A stretch of 5,096 nt of DNA, taken from assembly GCA_003456095.1 (NCBI GenBank), contig DMPF01000073.1, positions 1 through 5,096 of the forward strand, given 5' to 3'. The DNA comes from Bacillota bacterium. Lineage in GTDB: Bacteria; Bacillota; Dethiobacteria; DTU022; UBA8154. Made by a program: the position numbers and the translations under genes. Below the pieces are notes generated by a model. It had not been told where the DNA came from. It was given only the letters and a program-made list of their open reading frames with translations, and made no database searches. Positions 1-5,096 of this stretch are shown piece by piece. Position 1 is the stretch's first letter; every line of letters begins with the position of its first letter.

Positions 1-200
1 GCCGCTTTGTGGCGGAGGCAGAGGCCGAAAAACGGGAGATCCTTGCCCAGGCGGAGCAGCAGGCACAGCAGGAAGTTATCCCGGTGCAGCAGCGTGCCAC
101 TGCGGATGTGGAGCGGTTGCGGGCCAGGGCACGGACCAGGCAGGAGGAAGGAATTAAGATGGTGATGGAGAGGATTGTGAAGACCGATGGCCGTAGCTAA
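1..200 (+). CDS. V/A-type ATPase G/H-type peripheral stalk subunit, 3' end (5' partial)
   Basis: The reading frame enters from the left edge (first full codon at 3) and ends with TAA at 198-200, leaving 65 residues. They are almost entirely charged residues, Ala and Gln (RFVAEAEAEKREILAQAEQQ and on), with no proline except one in the middle (VIPVQ). This is the composition of a long helical coiled coil. In V/A-ATPases the small subunit G (H in archaea, NtpF in E. hirae) pairs with subunit E to form the peripheral stalk, and its gene normally lies directly before the I gene, as here. Subunits of this family are about 100 residues, so roughly the first third is outside the window. The GTG at 9 is an internal valine codon, not a start, because the frame is open to the edge. 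The 3' end overlaps the I gene by 14 bp. The assignment rests on composition and position, since coiled coils carry little family-specific sequence. Confidence 0.82.
   Translation, partial: RFVAEAEAEKREILAQAEQQAQQEVIPVQQRATADVERLRARARTRQEEGIKMVMERIVKTDGRS
142..173 (+). promoter_or_regulatory. Ribosome binding sites upstream of subunit I
   Basis: Two purine-rich Shine-Dalgarno-like stretches lie inside the end of the G/H gene. AGGAGGAAGG at 142-151 is very strong but lies 35 nt before the I start at 187. GGAGAGG at 167-173 leaves 13 nt before that start, longer than ideal. A stop (TGA at 178-180) closes the I frame upstream, so I cannot start before 187. The 14-bp overlap suggests that ribosomes finishing G/H re-initiate on I (translational coupling, inference). 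Confidence 0.55.
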
Positions 201-2175
201 GATGAAAAAGGTTTGCCTCATCGGTCACCAGACAGAAAAGGACTGTACACTGAGCCTGCTGCAACGCATGGCTGTTATGGAGGTTAGTGATCTTCAGGGA
301 AAGATGCTGCCGGATGCGGCTTGGGCTGAGCTGGTGGAGCAGGATGGGGCGCAGGGATCCCTGCAGGAGTTGGAGGCCCGTTTGCAGGAAGTGCGTTTTG
401 CCCTTGATTTTCTGAACCGCCACTATCCGCAAAAAAAGACCCTGCTTAACAGCCTGGAAGATAATCGCATCCCCCTGGAGCTGCAAAATTTTAAATCCGA
501 GGCTTTGGCGCGTCAGCAAAAAGCGCAGGATGTTTACCGTGAGCTGCGCCAGGCCGACGAAAAGCTGATGGCGCTGCGTAATGAAGAAACGCGCCTGCAG
601 AATCTCCGTCTGCTCTTGCAGCCCTGGGAAGAACTAGATTTACCGCTGCAGGAGATACGACATACCGCGCAAGTTTGCCTGGAGTCGGGTGTGCTTCCCG
701 CAGAGGAGCTGGCAGCTTTCCGCACCGCCCTTACTGCGGCGGCGGCGGAGGCTTTTCTTGCTGAAGTGCATACCGACCGGGACGAGTCCTTTATCCTGAC
801 GGCCTATGCGGCAAGCAGCAAAGAGGCATTGCAGGAGGCGCTCAGACAATTTACTTTCAACCGGCAGATTTTTACTTCGCTGCAGGGCACTGCGGGAGAA
901 AATCTGCAGCGTATTAAGGATGAACTGGAGCAGGCCGCCATACAGCGCCGGGCTGTCCTGGAAGAGGCGGGAAAACAGGCGGCCTTTCGTGAGCAGTTGA
1001 ACTTGTACGGCGATTACCTGGTGATGGAACGAGATAAAAATCAGCTTGTGCAGAGCCTTGCCCGTACGGGAAACGCTTTTGTGATGGATGGTTGGGTAAA
1101 GGAAAACGATCTCGCCCGCCTGGTGCAGAAACTGGCGCTGGAATGCAAGACAGTAATCTGCCTTGCCCGGGAACCGGAGAAAGATGAGCCATACCCCGTA
1201 GCCATGGAAAACCCGCCGTTTGTGGCTCCTTATGAGTTTATCACCAGCCTTTATGGTACACCCAAACCCCGGGGTATTGATCCCACCCTTGCCCTGACAC
1301 CTTTTTTTGTAGCCTTTTTCGGTCTTTGCATGTCCGATGGGGGCTACGGGGTGATTATCGCCGCGCTGGGGGCATGGATGCTCTGGAAAGTCAGGCTGAA
1401 GCCTGCGCTGCGTCATGTTTTCAAGATTGTGTTTGCCTGCGGCCTCTCCACCATTTTCTTCGGTGCCCTTATCGGCGGCTGGTTCGGCGGGCTGATTCCC
1501 GTAGAGCCATTTTTCTTTAATGCCCTGGTCGATCCGATGCGCATGCTCATCTATGCCCTTGGCATCGGTATTTTCCAGATCTTTACGGGCATGGGGATCA
1601 TGTTCTACTGGAAAATTAAGGAAGGCAAGTGGATGGACGCTGTCTTTGACCAGCTTTTTTGGGTACTTTTCCTGGCAGGTCTGATTATGCTGGCCTTGCC
1701 TCAGGTAGGCGGTGTGGGCCGTATAATGGCCATTGGCGCTGCTGTGGGGCTGGTGCTTACGCAGGGCCGGACACAAAAAGGGATTGTCAAAAAAATCCTC
1801 TCCGGGCTGTTTTCCCTGTACAATGTAACAGCATACCTTGGCGATATCCTTTCCTACTCCCGGCTCCTCGCCCTCGGGCTGGCCACCAGTGTTATCGCCA
1901 TGTCTGTGAACATGCTTTCCGCCATGCTGGGCGGCACGATCATCGGGACTGTCTTCATGGTAATCATGCTGCTTGTCGGGCATCTGTTCAACCTGGTGAT
2001 CAACATCCTTGGCGCCTACGTTCACTCGAGCCGCCTGCAGTACCTGGAGTTTTTTAACCGTTTCTTCGAAAGCGGCGGCCGCCCTTTCAAACCGTTCAAA
2101 ATGAACACAAACCATGTAAACGTTGCGTTTGACGTACCGCTGGGCCCGGAGCAGAGGAAAACAGTAGCAATTTAA
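187..2175 (+). CDS. ntpI: V/A-type ATPase membrane subunit I (a-subunit)
   Basis: This 662-residue protein is the stator membrane subunit that supplies the ion half-channels next to the K ring. It corresponds to yeast Vph1 subunit a. Residues 1 to about 345 are a cytosolic, helix-rich arm that contacts the peripheral stalks. A conserved linker follows (Y349EFITSLYG, then IDPT at 364-367). The membrane half has about seven visible hydrophobic segments: roughly 373-399 (with SDGGYG), 412-436, 453-475, 485-505, 513-527, 540-570 and 584-612. R559 in SYSRLLALGLA matches the essential ion-translocating arginine (yeast R735, RLWALSLA context). The family's C-terminal signature EFFNRFFESGGRPFKPF is present, followed by about 25 residues of less conserved tail. 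Start: ATG 187 gives MAVAKMKKVCLIG, typical of the family; ATG 202 is the only near alternative. The gene is complete, with no sign of a frameshift. Confidence 0.97.
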   Translation: MAVAKMKKVCLIGHQTEKDCTLSLLQRMAVMEVSDLQGKMLPDAAWAELVEQDGAQGSLQELEARLQEVRFALDFLNRHYPQKKTLLNSLEDNRIPLELQNFKSEALARQQKAQDVYRELRQADEKLMALRNEETRLQNLRLLLQPWEELDLPLQEIRHTAQVCLESGVLPAEELAAFRTALTAAAAEAFLAEVHTDRDESFILTAYAASSKEALQEALRQFTFNRQIFTSLQGTAGENLQRIKDELEQAAIQRRAVLEEAGKQAAFREQLNLYGDYLVMERDKNQLVQSLARTGNAFVMDGWVKENDLARLVQKLALECKTVICLAREPEKDEPYPVAMENPPFVAPYEFITSLYGTPKPRGIDPTLALTPFFVAFFGLCMSDGGYGVIIAALGAWMLWKVRLKPALRHVFKIVFACGLSTIFFGALIGGWFGGLIPVEPFFFNALVDPMRMLIYALGIGIFQIFTGMGIMFYWKIKEGKWMDAVFDQLFWVLFLAGLIMLALPQVGGVGRIMAIGAAVGLVLTQGRTQKGIVKKILSGLFSLYNVTAYLGDILSYSRLLALGLATSVIAMSVNMLSAMLGGTIIGTVFMVIMLLVGHLFNLVINILGAYVHSSRLQYLEFFNRFFESGGRPFKPFKMNTNHVNVAFDVPLGPEQRKTVAI

Positions 2176-2186
2176 TAGAAGTTTGA

Positions 2187-2228
2187 CGATTTACGAATGG
2201 TCTATTCTGAATTCTGAATGCCTGAGCA
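2187..2228 (+). repeat. Degenerate 7-bp tandem repeats in the I-K gap
   Basis: The gap between I and K can be read as six heptamers in register: CGATTTA, CGAATGG, TCTATTC, TGAATTC, TGAATGC, CTGAGCA. The clearest part is ATTCTGA-ATTCTGA at 2204-2217, a perfect doubling, followed by ATGCCTGA. Read on the minus strand the units become TCAGAAT-like, related to the TCAGGAG units in the E-C gap. The full gap is 2176-2281 and otherwise holds only the ribosome binding site of K. I see no terminator hairpin there and no well-spaced promoter. Confidence 0.55.
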
Positions 2229-2265
2229 GTAACAGGTATTTTACTAAGAACAAGAACTAAATTTG

Positions 2266-2272
2266 AAGGAGG
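2266..2272 (+). promoter_or_regulatory. Ribosome binding site of subunit K
   Basis: AAGGAGG is a near-perfect Shine-Dalgarno sequence, 9 nt before the ATG at 2282, which opens the K frame. Another ATG at 2277 is only 4 nt away and belongs to a different frame that stops after eight codons. The spacing therefore favours 2282. Confidence 0.88.
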
Positions 2273-2281
2273 CAACATGCT

Positions 2282-2755
2282 ATGGAAATCGGTCTGGGAT
2301 TAGCTATTCTTGGCGCTGCGGTGGCCACCCTGCTGGCAGGTATCGGCTCGGCCATCGGTATCGGTATCGCCGGTCAGACATCCGCGGGAGTGATCAGCGA
2401 AGATCCGGATAAGTTCGGCCTTACCATTGTGCTCACCGCGCTGCCGGGCACACAGGGAATTTACGGCCTGATCATGGGTTTTTTAATTCTCTTCCGCACG
2501 GGGCTCCTGGGGGGAGAGGTTATCGCCCTGACTACCGCCCAGGGCCTGGGGCTGCTTTTCGCCGCGCTGCCCATCGGTTTTGTCGGCTGGTATTCGGCTA
2601 TCTACCAGGGCAAAGCGTCAGCAGCCAGTATCCAGTTGATCGCCAAACGGCCCGAGGAATTCGGTAAGGGCATGATCTATCCGGTAATGGTGGAAACCTA
2701 TGCCGTCTTTGCCCTGCTTATGTCCATCATGATCTTTATGTTTCTCCCATTCTAG
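2282..2755 (+). CDS. ntpK: V/A-type ATPase proteolipid subunit K (rotor ring, Na+-type site)
   Basis: This 157-residue, very hydrophobic protein is the 16-kDa proteolipid that forms the membrane rotor ring. It consists of two fused helical hairpins (four membrane helices), and the repeat is visible: GIGSAIGIGIAGQTSAG with LPGTQGIYG in the first half, YSAIYQGKASAASIQ with MVETYAVFALL in the second. The ion-carrying carboxylate is E138 in the fourth helix; the first hairpin has no carboxylate at the matching place, so there is one site per four helices, as in E. hirae NtpK (156 residues). L54, T57, Q58, Q109 and E138 correspond to the Na+ ligands L61, T64, Q65, Q110 and E139 of that protein, recalled from its published structure. 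Na+ coupling is therefore likely but inferred. The gene follows the longest gap in the operon and has the best-placed ribosome binding site. Confidence 0.97.
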   Translation: MEIGLGLAILGAAVATLLAGIGSAIGIGIAGQTSAGVISEDPDKFGLTIVLTALPGTQGIYGLIMGFLILFRTGLLGGEVIALTTAQGLGLLFAALPIGFVGWYSAIYQGKASAASIQLIAKRPEEFGKGMIYPVMVETYAVFALLMSIMIFMFLPF

Positions 2756-2763
2756 CCTCATTT

Positions 2764-2768
2764 AAGGA
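2764..2768 (+). promoter_or_regulatory. Ribosome binding site supporting the TTG start of subunit E
   Basis: AAGGA lies 12 nt before TTG 2781. A TAA at 2763-2765 closes the E frame upstream, and no ATG or GTG occurs between that stop and 2781. The TTG is therefore the only start that keeps the conserved N-terminus SGAEKLKEKI. The site is weaker and more distant than those of K and C. Confidence 0.6.
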
Positions 2769-2780
2769 TGTGATTGCGCC

Positions 2781-3383
2781 TTGTCCGGAGCGGAAAAGCT
2801 GAAAGAAAAAATTATTGCGGAAGCGGAGGCACAGGCAAAGCGGCTTTTAGAGGAAGCGCGGCAGCGTGCCGACACCATTGTTGCCCACGGTGAGCGGGAA
2901 GGGACGTCAAAAAAGGATGCCCTGCTGGCGCAGGCCAGGGCCCAGGCGGAAGAGCGAAAACGCCGTGCTCTGACCATAACCGAGCTGGATGCCCGTAAAC
3001 AGATCCTGGCGGCTAAAGAAGAGTTGATTGAGGATACCTTTAATCAGGCCCTGGCCCGCCTGCAGGCACTGGATCGGGAGAAATACCGGGAACTCGTTTT
3101 CCCCATGATTCTGGCAGCGGTGCAACGGGGCGATGAAGAGATTATCGTTTCGCCCGAGCAAAAAATTTTTTTTGACGCTTCTTTTATGGAAAAACTTAAT
3201 ACAACATTACGCCAGCAGGGGAAAAAAGGAGAGATTGCCCTATCCGGCACAACACGCCTCCTGAAGGGAGGCTTTGTGCTGCAGGCCGGGGAAGTGGAGA
3301 TCAACAACTCTTTTGACTCCCTTTTGCGCATGCAGCGCGACCTGCTGGAACCGGCCGTTGCCGGGATGCTTTTTGCGGAGTGA
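2781..3383 (+). CDS. ntpE: V/A-type ATPase peripheral stalk subunit E
   Basis: This 200-residue protein is the peripheral-stalk subunit that pairs with the G/H-type coiled coil and ties the A/B head to subunit I. Residues 1 to about 85 form a long charged helix rich in Ala, Glu, Lys and Arg (SGAEKLKEKIIAEAEAQAKR, then further EEARQRAD-type heptads). From about residue 90 to 200 the sequence becomes a mixed alpha/beta domain that binds the top of the head, ending in NNSFDSLLRMQRDLLEPAVAGMLF, the family's usual C-terminal pattern (EINNSFDSLL). Its length is normal for the family. The start is TTG, 25 nt after the K stop. A run of six A and eight T at 3160-3173 lies inside the gene, but the frame is intact across it. 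The next gene, C, is separated by an 84-bp gap. Confidence 0.95.
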   Translation: MSGAEKLKEKIIAEAEAQAKRLLEEARQRADTIVAHGEREGTSKKDALLAQARAQAEERKRRALTITELDARKQILAAKEELIEDTFNQALARLQALDREKYRELVFPMILAAVQRGDEEIIVSPEQKIFFDASFMEKLNTTLRQQGKKGEIALSGTTRLLKGGFVLQAGEVEINNSFDSLLRMQRDLLEPAVAGMLFAE

Positions 3384-3387
3384 CTGC

Positions 3388-3415
3388 TCAGGAGTAAGTA
3401 GTCAGGAGTCAGGAT
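3388..3415 (+). repeat. TCAGGAG heptamer tandem repeat in the E-C gap
   Basis: Just after the E stop there are four 7-bp units in register: TCAGGAG (3388), TAAGTAG (3395), TCAGGAG (3402) and TCAGGAT (3409). Two units are identical and one differs by one base; the second unit is more degenerate. The remainder of the gap (3416-3467) is AT-rich and ends with the ribosome binding site of C. No hairpin terminator is visible. The array is noncoding in the operon's sense frames. Confidence 0.65.
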
Positions 3416-3450
3416 ATAGAAATAGTTACTTTGCGGATTAATTTTTAAGA

Positions 3451-3457
3451 AAGGAGG
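3451..3457 (+). promoter_or_regulatory. Ribosome binding site supporting the TTG start of subunit C
   Basis: AAGGAGG lies 10 nt before TTG 3468. The TTG gives DDERYAYATGRIRAME, the conserved start of the family. The nearest ATG, at 3475, is in another frame, and the first in-frame ATG, at 3513, would remove the conserved first 15 residues. Confidence 0.85.
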
Positions 3458-3467
3458 CCAGAAAAAT

Positions 3468-4469
3468 TTGGACGATGAACGGTACGCTTATGCTACGGGC
3501 AGGATACGGGCCATGGAGACGAGCTTGCTGGATCGGGGCAGGATCGATCGTATGGTGGAAGCATCCGGTGCCGAGGAAGCCCTCAAAGTCCTGGGTGAGA
3601 GCGCATATGCCGAGCATATCGCCTCTCTGGCCAGCGTTCACGCCTACGAAACAATGCTCGACCAGGTGCTGCACCGCACCTACAGGGAGCTGCGCCTCTT
3701 CGCTCCCGATCCGGAACTGGTTGGCCTCTTTGCCAGCAGATATGACTATCATAACCTCAAGGTCCTCTATAAGGCCTCTAAATTGGGAGAGGAGCGGGAT
3801 GAACTTCTGGTCAGGGATGTGGGGAATATCCCCCTGGCGGCATTGCAGCGGGCTGTGCGCGATGAGGATTATCGCAGCCTGACCCGCACCATGCGCGACG
3901 CGGCGAAACAGGCTGCCGCGGAACTGCGCCTGAAGGCTAATCCCCAGCGCGTTGACCTGCTCCTGGATCGCGCCATGTTTACAGAGATGACGGAGCGGGC
4001 ATGTCAGTTTGACTCCCCTTTTCTGGATGATTACCTTGCTTACCAGATCGACCTTTTGAATATCAAGACATACCTGCGGGTTAAACGAGCCAATCTTTCA
4101 AGGGATTTCTTGGAACAGGCGCTGCTGCCTTTTGGCAGGCTGGACCTGACCAAACTGGTGCAGCTGGCCGATCCCCCCGAAGTGTTGGCGGACAGGCTCC
4201 TTAACAGCAGTTACGCCCGTTTTATCGAGGATGCTGTGCTGTCGTATCAGAAGACGGATACGCTGACCCGGTTTGAGAAGCTGGCAGATGACTTTCTGCT
4301 GAGGCATGTGCAAAAGGCCAAATATACGGCATTCGGGCTTGAACCCATAGCGGCCTTTATTTTAGCGCAAGAGAACGAGGTAAAATTAATCCGCATCATC
4401 ATGGTTGGCAAAATTAACCGGCTCCCCGTTGCGGAGATCAAGGAAAGGCTGCGTGATGTCTATGTATAA
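3468..4469 (+). CDS. ntpC: V/A-type ATPase subunit C (AC39/d-type rotor-to-ring adaptor)
   Basis: This 333-residue soluble protein belongs to the AC39 family (subunit C in archaea and bacteria, d in eukaryotes). It sits as a funnel on the cytoplasmic face of the K ring and couples it to the central D/F shaft. It is mostly helical with no membrane segment. Recognisable family stretches are the N-terminal YAYATGRIRAMETSLLD, the middle DYHNLKVLYKASKLG (around residues 90-105), YLAYQIDLLNIKTYLRVKRA (around 190-209), and the C-terminal PIAAFILAQENEVKLIRIIM, followed by GKINRLPVAEIKERL, a strong signature of the family. Its length is slightly below that of some relatives but complete. It starts with TTG after a strong ribosome binding site. 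Its last 14 bp overlap the F gene, which suggests coupled translation of C and F. Confidence 0.96.
   Translation: MDDERYAYATGRIRAMETSLLDRGRIDRMVEASGAEEALKVLGESAYAEHIASLASVHAYETMLDQVLHRTYRELRLFAPDPELVGLFASRYDYHNLKVLYKASKLGEERDELLVRDVGNIPLAALQRAVRDEDYRSLTRTMRDAAKQAAAELRLKANPQRVDLLLDRAMFTEMTERACQFDSPFLDDYLAYQIDLLNIKTYLRVKRANLSRDFLEQALLPFGRLDLTKLVQLADPPEVLADRLLNSSYARFIEDAVLSYQKTDTLTRFEKLADDFLLRHVQKAKYTAFGLEPIAAFILAQENEVKLIRIIMVGKINRLPVAEIKERLRDVYV
4440..4448 (+). promoter_or_regulatory. Ribosome binding site that sets the start of subunit F
   Basis: AAGGAAAGG, inside the end of the C gene, lies 7 nt before ATG 4456. The F frame is open as far back as an ATG at 4405, but that longer start has no good ribosome binding site and would add 17 basic residues (AKLTGSPLRRSRKG...) foreign to the family. 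ATG 4462 is a possible alternative, two codons downstream of 4456. Confidence 0.72.
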
Positions 4470-4788
4470 GATGGCGGTGATCGGTGATAAAGACTCAATC
4501 CTGGGCTTTAAGTCCCTGGGGGTGGCCACCTATCCCGTTACGGACGCAGATGAGGCGCAGCGCGTGTTGAACAGGATCAGCCGGGAAAAGTTCGCGGTAG
4601 TCTTAATCACCGAAAACATTGCCCAGCATCTTTTGCCGCAACTGGCGGAGCTGAACAAGAAATTGTTGCCGGCCATCCTTTTGATACCGAACAATCAGGG
4701 AGCGCTGGGGCTGGGCATGGAACAGATTCGTAAAAACGCGGAGAAAGCCATCGGTGCGGATATCTTATTTGGGAAAGAGGGTAGTTAG
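4456..4788 (+). CDS. atpF (ntpG): V/A-type ATPase central-stalk subunit F
   Basis: This 110-residue protein ([18 protein letters not shown]...) is subunit F, called NtpG in E. hirae. It binds the coiled-coil subunit D of the central shaft and turns with it. It shows the expected small CheY-like alternating alpha/beta pattern. The first strand [19 protein letters not shown] is the family hallmark; then come a helix ([13 protein letters not shown]), a strand ([11 protein letters not shown]), a helix ([12 protein letters not shown]) and the strand [10 protein letters not shown]. The C-terminal helix [14 protein letters not shown] ends the protein. Its length of about 100-110 is normal. Start 4456 was chosen for its ribosome binding site and family fit; 4462 would give 108 residues. 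It overlaps C by 14 bp and is only 2 nt from the A start, so C, F and A probably form a translationally coupled block. Confidence 0.94.
   Translation: MSMYKMAVIGDKDSILGFKSLGVATYPVTDADEAQRVLNRISREKFAVVLITENIAQHLLPQLAELNKKLLPAILLIPNNQGALGLGMEQIRKNAEKAIGADILFGKEGS
4777..4781 (+). promoter_or_regulatory. Ribosome binding site supporting the TTG start of subunit A
   Basis: GAGGG (within GGGAAAGAGGG) at the end of the F gene lies 9 nt before TTG 4791. A TAG at 4782-4784 closes the A frame upstream, so TTG 4791 is the first usable start and retains the conserved N-terminus. Confidence 0.7.
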
Positions 4789-4790
4789 CT

Positions 4791-5096
4791 TTGACCAGCA
4801 GTGAACTGGTTGGCACAATCGTAAAGGTTTCCGGCCCCCTGGTGATTGCGGAAAATATGCGGGGGGCTAAGATGTATGATGTGGTCCGTGTCAGTGAGGC
4901 ACGTCTGATTGGTGAGATCATTGAGGTCAGGGAAGACCGGGCTTCGATCCAGGTTTATGAAGAAACAGGCGGCCTCGGCCCCGGGGAGCCGGTCTATTCC
5001 ACGGGACAGCCGCTGAGCGTGGAACTTGGCCCGGGGCTGATCGAATCCATCTATGACGGGATCCAGCGTCCCCTCAACGTAATTTATAACATGGTG
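4791..5096 (+). CDS. ntpA: V/A-type ATPase catalytic subunit A, N-terminal part (3' partial)
   Basis: From TTG 4791 the frame runs open to the right edge, giving 102 residues that begin [20 protein letters not shown]. This is the unmistakable N-terminus of the catalytic A subunit, which binds and hydrolyses (or makes) ATP at its interface with B. Visible conserved stretches are [49 protein letters not shown] and [20 protein letters not shown], then GIQRPL. They cover the N-terminal beta-barrel that forms the crown of the head. The family is near 590 residues, so the bulge domain, P-loop (GAFGSGKT-type) and C-terminal bundle lie beyond the window and cannot be checked. The start is 2 nt after the F stop. 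Confidence 0.96.
   Translation, partial: MTSSELVGTIVKVSGPLVIAENMRGAKMYDVVRVSEARLIGEIIEVREDRASIQVYEETGGLGPGEPVYSTGQPLSVELGPGLIESIYDGIQRPLNVIYNMV

Noticed and set aside
640..2115. A 491-codon open frame on the minus strand, opposite subunit I
   Set aside because: Its codons lie exactly opposite the I codons, so it stays open only because I rarely uses TTA, CTA and TCA, as expected from GC-leaning codon use. The His- and Gly-rich translation resembles no family I know, and I itself is a clear, complete match.
2183..2208. Possible promoter in the I-K gap (TTGACG ... TATTCT)
   Set aside because: The spacer between the two hexamers is only 14 nt, and the -10-like element is part of the heptamer repeat. 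It is not a credible sigma-A promoter without transcript data.
2176..2281. Terminator or attenuator in the I-K gap
   Set aside because: No GC-rich stem followed by a T run is visible. The ATTC/GAAT symmetries are short and come from the repeat itself.
3384..3467. Small unannotated gene or RNA in the E-C gap
   Set aside because: The gap is short, holds a heptamer array and a ribosome binding site, and shows no open frame with a start signal of its own and no clear folded RNA.
3475..3882. Alternative frame of 135 codons starting at ATG 3475
   Set aside because: It lies inside subunit C in another frame. Its Trp/Ser/Arg-rich translation looks like an out-of-frame reading, while the frame from TTG 3468 gives an unbroken AC39-family protein.
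4405..4455. Longer N-terminus for subunit F from ATG 4405
   Set aside because: The extra 17 residues are basic and unlike the family, have no ribosome binding site, and overlap the conserved C-terminus of subunit C. ATG 4456 has a well-spaced site and gives the normal length.
1..5096. An undescribed defence, mobile or biosynthetic system
   Set aside because: All coding sequence is explained by seven recognised V/A-ATPase subunits. There are no transposase, integrase, CRISPR, tRNA or other accessory signatures.

Overview
The window is the 5' and central part of a V/A-type (archaeal/vacuolar-type) ATPase operon. All genes are on the + strand, in the order [G/H-type stalk subunit, 5' truncated] - I - K - E - C - F - [A, 3' truncated]. 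This is the order known from Enterococcus hirae ntp and from clostridial operons; the catalytic B and central-stalk D genes would be expected just past the right edge.

The host looks like a moderately GC-rich Firmicute, probably a clostridium of the Peptococcaceae/Moorella/Desulfotomaculum kind. The evidence is strong AAGGAGG-type ribosome binding sites, three TTG start codons (E, C, A), the gene order, and short 7-bp tandem repeats in intergenic gaps of a style I associate with those genomes. The taxonomic call is inference.

Layout: 1-200 is the C-terminal end of the coiled-coil G/H subunit and overlaps I by 14 bp. 187-2175 is the large membrane subunit I. 2176-2281 is a 106-bp gap with degenerate heptamers and the ribosome binding site of K. 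2282-2755 is the 16-kDa proteolipid K. 2781-3383 is stalk subunit E (TTG start). 3384-3467 is an 84-bp gap with TCAGGAG heptamers. 3468-4469 is subunit C (TTG start). 4456-4788 is subunit F, overlapping C by 14 bp. From 4791 to the right edge runs the N-terminal part of catalytic subunit A (TTG start). There is no gene-free stretch longer than 300 bases.

Together the products form a rotary ATPase. K makes the rotor ring and I the ion half-channels; E with the G/H subunit makes the peripheral stalks. C and F belong to the central rotor axle, and A carries the nucleotide site with B. Subunit K has every side chain that binds Na+ in E. hirae NtpK, so Na+ coupling is the best prediction. I found no undescribed system here. 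The points worth a second look are the Na+ signature, the heptamer repeats in both long gaps, the translation-start arrangements, and two slippery homopolymer sites.
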